Shown here piece after piece: positions 60,337-64,000 of a stretch of 64,000 nucleotides of DNA. Position numbers and translations under genes: made by a program. The stretch lies in contig NZ_JAKEVD010000002.1 of the NCBI RefSeq assembly GCF_022398325.1, positions 1-64,000 on the forward strand, in the 5' to 3' direction. This DNA comes from Shewanella sp. Isolate13 (lineage in GTDB: Bacteria; Pseudomonadota; Gammaproteobacteria; Enterobacterales; Shewanellaceae). The notes below the pieces were generated by a model. The model searched no databases and had not been told where the DNA came from. It saw nothing but the letters and a program-made list of their open reading frames with translations. How positions within the stretch are numbered: the stretch's first letter is position 1; each line of letters starts with the position of its first letter.

Positions 60337-61011
60337 ATGAGTGTAAAACGCAGTTCTTTTCTGATTGGTGGCTTAATTGCCACCATGTTGGTCTCTGGTT
60401 GTCAGACAACCAATCCTTATACTAACGAATCTCAAAATGCCAAAGCGACTAACGGTGCCTTAATTGGTGCTATCGCTGGTGCAGCAATCGGTGTTGCTTC
60501 TTCGAGTAAGAGTGATCGAGGTAAAGGTGCGTTGATCGGGGCTGCATCGGGCGCTGCACTTGGTGGCGGGATCGGCTATTACATGGATGTTCAGGAAGCG
60601 GAGCTGCGTAAGCAGTTACAATCATCGGGTGTTAGCGTGACCCGTAGTGGCGACAATATTATTTTGAACATGCCAAATGATGTGACTTTTGGTGTGGATC
60701 AAACGGACTTGAGTCAACGTGCTCAACAGGTGCTTAACAGTGTGGTGCTGGTGGCGCTTGAGTATGATGAGACTAAGCTGAATGTCATGGGCCATACCGA
60801 TAGCTCTGGCGCCGAGTCTTATAATTTAAGACTGTCTCAAGTACGTGCGAGTGAGGTGGCAAATTATCTAACGAATCATAAGGTTCCTGCTCAACGCGTA
60901 GCTTCTCACGGTATGGGAGAGTCAAAGCCAATTGCCTCTAACCAAACTAAGCAGGGCCGTGCTGAAAACCGCCGCGTAGAGATAATCTTAAGCCCTATGC
61001 CTCAAGCTTAA
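60337..61011 (+). CDS. OmpA-domain lipoprotein, YiaD-like
   Basis: A 224-residue lipoprotein: lipobox LVSGC near residue 22; a Gly/Ala-rich glycine-zipper segment (about 40-85: GALIGAIAGAAIGV and GALIGAASGAALGGGIGY), likely membrane-associated; and a C-terminal OmpA domain (about 110-220) with NVMGHTDSSGAESYNLRLSQVRASEVANYL and GESKPIASNQTKQGRAENRRVEI, which binds peptidoglycan. The layout is that of YiaD. It anchors the outer membrane to the cell wall. A leader of 60 bases carries a small GCC-GGC hairpin. Confidence 0.93.
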   Translation: MSVKRSSFLIGGLIATMLVSGCQTTNPYTNESQNAKATNGALIGAIAGAAIGVASSSKSDRGKGALIGAASGAALGGGIGYYMDVQEAELRKQLQSSGVSVTRSGDNIILNMPNDVTFGVDQTDLSQRAQQVLNSVVLVALEYDETKLNVMGHTDSSGAESYNLRLSQVRASEVANYLTNHKVPAQRVASHGMGESKPIASNQTKQGRAENRRVEIILSPMPQA

Positions 61012-61028
61012 GCTATCGTCTTAAGCCT

Positions 61029-61057
61029 AAAAAGCCACTCAAGAGTGGCTTTTTTTA
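61029..61057 (+). terminator. Terminator of the YiaD-like gene
   Basis: AAAGCCACTC-AAG-AGTGGCTTTTTTT. Confidence 0.9.
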
Positions 61058-61232
61058 TGGGCGTAAGGTGGGACTTTTTGTCTGGATAACTGACTGGCTA
61101 GGTGACAGAACTCTCGCTGTTAGACACTGGGTAAACCCCGCGAAGAACAGACATTGTTATTTAGCGTTAGATGTTTTTTCATTGGTATAAATACTTGTAA
61201 TTGATAATTAACTTTCTAACGGTGGAAAAATA

Positions 61233-62024
61233 ATGAAGAAATGGATCTTAGTGTCGCTGTTGGCTTTGCCTGTTGTTGCCAACGCAGATCCTATTGAGCT
61301 AAGAGCTGCTGGTAGTTTAAAAAATGCGATGAATGACATTGTTGCGGCATATCAACAGGAGAGTGAGCAACAGGTTCACGCCGATTACGGACCATCGGGT
61401 CTACTACGTAAACGTATTGAGTCTGGCGAACAGGTTGGTGTATTCGCGTCTGCAAACATGAAGCACCCTCAAACATTAAAGGCTGCAGGTAAAGGTGACA
61501 GTGTGGTGATGTTTGCCCGCAATCAGATGTGCGCCATCGCTCAGCCAAACGTTAAACTCGACAGTGAAGGCCTGCTCGCTGTTATGTTAGACCCAAATGT
61601 GCGTGTGGGTACCTCTACACCAAAGGCCGATCCGTCGGGAGACTATGCTTGGAAGATTTTCGCCAAGGCTGACGCATTACAGGCTGGCGCTAAGGCGCAG
61701 CTTGAACAAAAAGCACTGCAGCTCACAGGTGGTGAGAAAAGTGCAAAAGCACCCAAGGGCCGTAACACCTATGGCTGGGTGATGGAAAATAAGCGTGCCG
61801 ATCTGTTTCTCACTTATTGCACCAATGCAGTACTGGCGCAAAAAGAGGTGAAAGATCTGCAGATAGTGCAGATGCCCGCCCCTTTATCAGTCGGTGCTAA
61901 TTATGGCTTGATCGTATTAGATGACGCTGAGCCTCAAGCCTGGAAATTGGCCATGTATATTCTGTCAGAACCCGGGCAAGCTATTCTTGCTGACTACGGC
62001 TTCGATGCACCGCTTAAGCAGTAG
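61233..62024 (+). CDS. ModA-like extracellular solute-binding protein (molybdate type)
   Basis: A 263-residue periplasmic binding protein with signal peptide (VVANA-DP) and the ModA-family pattern: ELRAAGSLKNAMNDIVAAYQQESEQQVHADYGPSGLLRKRIESGEQVGVFASANMKHP. The Ser residues of AAGS and GPSG are the usual oxyanion contacts. No ModB or ModC gene is adjacent, so the transporter must be encoded elsewhere, or the protein has another role. Molybdate or tungstate are the likely ligands; another oxyanion is possible. Confidence 0.82.
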   Translation: MKKWILVSLLALPVVANADPIELRAAGSLKNAMNDIVAAYQQESEQQVHADYGPSGLLRKRIESGEQVGVFASANMKHPQTLKAAGKGDSVVMFARNQMCAIAQPNVKLDSEGLLAVMLDPNVRVGTSTPKADPSGDYAWKIFAKADALQAGAKAQLEQKALQLTGGEKSAKAPKGRNTYGWVMENKRADLFLTYCTNAVLAQKEVKDLQIVQMPAPLSVGANYGLIVLDDAEPQAWKLAMYILSEPGQAILADYGFDAPLKQ

Positions 62025-62049
62025 TGGCTCTGATACATGAGTTAAAAAG

Positions 62050-62075
62050 AAAAAGGCCGCGATTGCGGCCTTTTA
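62050..62075. terminator. Bidirectional terminator
   Basis: AAAAAGGCCGC-GATT-GCGGCCTTTT serves the ModA-like gene and mgtE. Confidence 0.9.
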
Positions 62076-62093
62076 TCTACTTGATACTAATGG

Positions 62094-63458
62094 TTAATGC
62101 ATTAAGAAAACGGTTGCTAGCCCTAGGAAGGCAAATAGGCCTATGACATCGGTTACTGTGGTTAGCACCATACCGCCAGCGAGCGCTGGGTCGATATTCA
62201 TCTTCTTCAGTATGAGTGGAATGCTAGCACCAGCAAGGCCTGCCACCGTCATATTGATAAGCATAGCCCCTCCAATAAGCGCACCAAGCGCCATATCGCC
62301 TTTCCAAGCCCAGACAGCACCAAAGACGAGAACAGACCACAGAAGCCCGTTTAGGAAGCCAATAGCTAGCTCCTTACCTATCAACCAACGGGAGTTACTT
62401 TGACCGATTTGGCCAAGGGCGATACCACGAATAACCAGTGCTAAGGTTTGGTTACCAGCCACGCCGCCCATGCTAGGTACGATGGTCATCAAAATAGCGA
62501 TGGTGGCAAACTGTTCCAGCGTGCCTTCAAACATGTTACTGACAGAGGCAGCTAAGAGGGCAGCGAATAAGTTAACCGTTAGCCAAAGTGAACGGCGAAA
62601 GGTACTCTTTAACACAGGACCAAAGGTATCGGTATCGTCATCCATACCCGCCATACCCATCATCGAGTGTTCGGCGTCTTCACGGATCACATCGACCACG
62701 TCATCGATGGTGATACGCCCCAATAGCTTATTGTTATCGTCGATAACAGGAGCCGAAACCCAGTCGTGACGTTCGAACAGTTGCGCGACTTCGCTGTCAG
62801 ACATACCAACCGGGATCCCTTCAAGATCGGAGATCATGATTTCCCGCACCGAGGCATCGGGGTTACAGGTCAGCAGATCGGCTATACGCACACCGCCAAG
62901 CACTCTGTCGTGCTTGTCTACCACATACAGCATATCTGTCGCATCTGGCAGCTCTCCGCGTATTCTTAAGTAACGCAAAATCACATCGATATTGACGTCG
63001 GGTCTTAAGGTGACCGTATCGGTATTCATCAAGCTGCCCGCAGTATCATCGGGATAAGACAGCGCCTGCTCTACGCGAACCCTGTCTTGCTTGGTCATCG
63101 ATTGCAGCACTTGCTTGTAGACGCTGTCAGGCAGGCTACGAAGAATATACGCCAGATCATCGGTGTCCATGTTTGCGGCTGCTTTAGCTACGCGCTCAGG
63201 ACTCATCTGGGTGATCAGGCTATCTTTGAGCTCTTCACCAAGTTCATCGAGGATTTCACCTGTGTGTTCCTGGTCAATCAGTTGCCATAACACTTGACGG
63301 GTGCGAGGTGGCGATGATTCGAGAATAAAAGCAATGTCCGATGCTGCCATGTCCTGCAACATATTGCGGACATGGACAAACATACCGTTGCCTAATGCTT
63401 GAGTCAGCTGATTGAGACGTTGGTCCGTTGTTTCATTGTCTAAGACTTCAATCGGCAT
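62094..63458 (-). CDS. mgtE: Magnesium transporter MgtE
   Basis: A 454-residue channel-type Mg2+ transporter with the normal MgtE layout: an N-terminal superhelical domain (about 1-130), a CBS pair (about 135-255, with TVTLRPDVNIDVILRYLR and VSAPVIDDNNKLLGRITIDDVVD), and five C-terminal transmembrane helices containing MTIVPSMGGVAGNQTLALVIRG, the pore signature. The cytoplasmic domains gate the channel by sensing Mg2+. It lies downstream of ptsO on the same strand, 111 bases apart. Confidence 0.95.
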   Translation of the reverse strand: MPIEVLDNETTDQRLNQLTQALGNGMFVHVRNMLQDMAASDIAFILESSPPRTRQVLWQLIDQEHTGEILDELGEELKDSLITQMSPERVAKAAANMDTDDLAYILRSLPDSVYKQVLQSMTKQDRVRVEQALSYPDDTAGSLMNTDTVTLRPDVNIDVILRYLRIRGELPDATDMLYVVDKHDRVLGGVRIADLLTCNPDASVREIMISDLEGIPVGMSDSEVAQLFERHDWVSAPVIDDNNKLLGRITIDDVVDVIREDAEHSMMGMAGMDDDTDTFGPVLKSTFRRSLWLTVNLFAALLAASVSNMFEGTLEQFATIAILMTIVPSMGGVAGNQTLALVIRGIALGQIGQSNSRWLIGKELAIGFLNGLLWSVLVFGAVWAWKGDMALGALIGGAMLINMTVAGLAGASIPLILKKMNIDPALAGGMVLTTVTDVIGLFAFLGLATVFLMH

Positions 63459-63569
63459 AGCTCCCTCACTGGGTATTTTAAAAGGCGCTTATCATAACTT
63501 AAGTGCTGGATATTTGTGTGTGATAACTTGCGTGATAACTAACTTAGTCGTTAAGTAAATGATGAATGA

Positions 63570-63845
63570 TTAGCTATCTTCATCAAATTTGGCATCAATC
63601 AATTGGCAGATGGCGTCGAGTGCCGTTTGGGCATCGACTCCCGTAGCCACTAGCTGAACCGTTTTGCCCATTCCCGTCTCTAGCATTAATAAGCCTAATA
63701 CGCTTGTCGCTGAGGCTTGTTTTTCGCCCTGAATAATTGTGATTTCGGCATCAAACTCGGAGGCCAGCACCACAAGTTTTGTGGCTGCTCGGGCGTGAAG
63801 TCCTAATTTATTACAGATAGTGACTTCACGTTTAATGGTCGGCAT
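63570..63845 (-). CDS. ptsO: Nitrogen-PTS phosphocarrier NPr (PtsO)
   Basis: A 91-residue HPr-like protein. The phospho-accepting His is in [14 protein letters not shown] (near residue 16), and the conserved [19 protein letters not shown] follows. It takes phosphate from EI-Ntr and passes it to EIIA-Ntr in the regulatory PTS. It overlaps rapZ by 14 bases, the standard rapZ-ptsO arrangement in gammaproteobacteria. Confidence 0.95.
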   Translation of the reverse strand: MPTIKREVTICNKLGLHARAATKLVVLASEFDAEITIIQGEKQASATSVLGLLMLETGMGKTVQLVATGVDAQTALDAICQLIDAKFDEDS

Positions 63846-64000
63846 TCTTTAGCTCACGGTGGCGGGCTTTGACTTTATGTTTGCCTCCTTGGAAGTGTGC
63901 GGCAAGGCGCTCGGTGATATAAACTGACCGATGTTGGCCTCCGGTGCAGCCGATGGCGATGGTGAGATAGCTGCGATTATTACGCTCTAAATCGGGGAGC
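63832..64000 (-). CDS. rapZ: RNase adapter RapZ, C-terminal part
   Basis: The minus strand at the right edge encodes [21 protein letters not shown] and a basic tail ([11 protein letters not shown]), then a stop at 63832-63834. This is the RapZ C-terminus, including the conserved GCTGG-HRSV nucleotide/RNA-binding motif. RapZ guides RNase E to the GlmZ sRNA in enterics. Only about 55 codons are inside the window; the gene continues beyond 64000. It overlaps ptsO by 14 bases. Confidence 0.95.
   Translation of the reverse strand, partial: LPDLERNNRSYLTIAIGCTGGQHRSVYITERLAAHFQGGKHKVKARHRELKNADH

Overview
The window is chromosomal DNA of a marine gammaproteobacterium, most likely a Shewanella. This rests on protein resemblance and gene types (DUF2999, DUF1255/PpnP, DUF3302 with HlyD, a multiheme cytochrome c lipoprotein, a secreted GH18 chitinase under a c-di-GMP riboswitch, rapZ-ptsO-mgtE) and on the moderate GC content. 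No database search was possible. I see no rRNA, confident tRNA, CRISPR array, complete insertion sequence or prophage. Genes lie in short operons on both strands, often separated by bidirectional terminators.

Layout. 1-9.1 kb: a membrane-protein C-terminus, a thioredoxin-fold-like protein, ppnP, an outer-membrane barrel gene broken by one in-frame stop, an unusual HD-GYP phosphodiesterase with a solute-binding domain nested in its sensor, an Omp85-type barrel with a DUF3108 partner, and a universal stress protein behind an FNR-like site. 9.5-18.2 kb: a TerC/CBS/CorC protein, a purine permease preceded by a guanine-class riboswitch, an ArsR-thioredoxin-permease operon with a clear operator, small conserved proteins, a BI-1-like membrane protein and an HlyD/DUF3302 pair. 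18.6-26.6 kb: a c-di-GMP-I (GEMM) riboswitch and chitinase, a Tat-exported HisC-like lipoprotein, a cysteine-synthase-like enzyme, an AraC regulator and an octaheme cytochrome lipoprotein. 26.7-30.1 kb: norV-norW and a YeaR-like gene behind three NorR-type sites and a sigma-54 promoter.

30.2-35.9 kb: a solute-binding protein paired with a GGDEF-EAL protein, a Tat-exported class V aminotransferase and ppiB. 36-45.8 kb: a DUF1275 protein, a Bcr/CflA efflux pump with a divergent AraC regulator, nikR and a five-gene Nik-type ABC transporter, then DUF134 and a NifX/NifB-C-like protein with a Cys/Gly tail. 45.9-53.2 kb: Mop, rlmC, a YcaD-like transporter, a class I methyltransferase, a lipase-like hydrolase, and a two-component system whose response regulator carries a one-base frameshift. 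53.3-64 kb: a glycan-modification trio (GtrB/DPM-like, ArnT-like, GtrA-like), an FG-GAP protein, a lipoprotein, a small HTH protein, a YiaD-like OmpA lipoprotein, a ModA-like binding protein, mgtE, ptsO and the 3' end of rapZ.

Themes. Cyclic-di-GMP signalling recurs: two enzymes linked to solute-binding domains and one riboswitch controlling a chitinase. RNA-level control is strong, with two riboswitches and several long perfect hairpins lacking U-tracts. Metal, NO and anaerobic physiology also recur (nik, norVW, Mop, ModA, FNR-like sites). Two genes are broken by single-base events, which could be genuine decay or sequence error.
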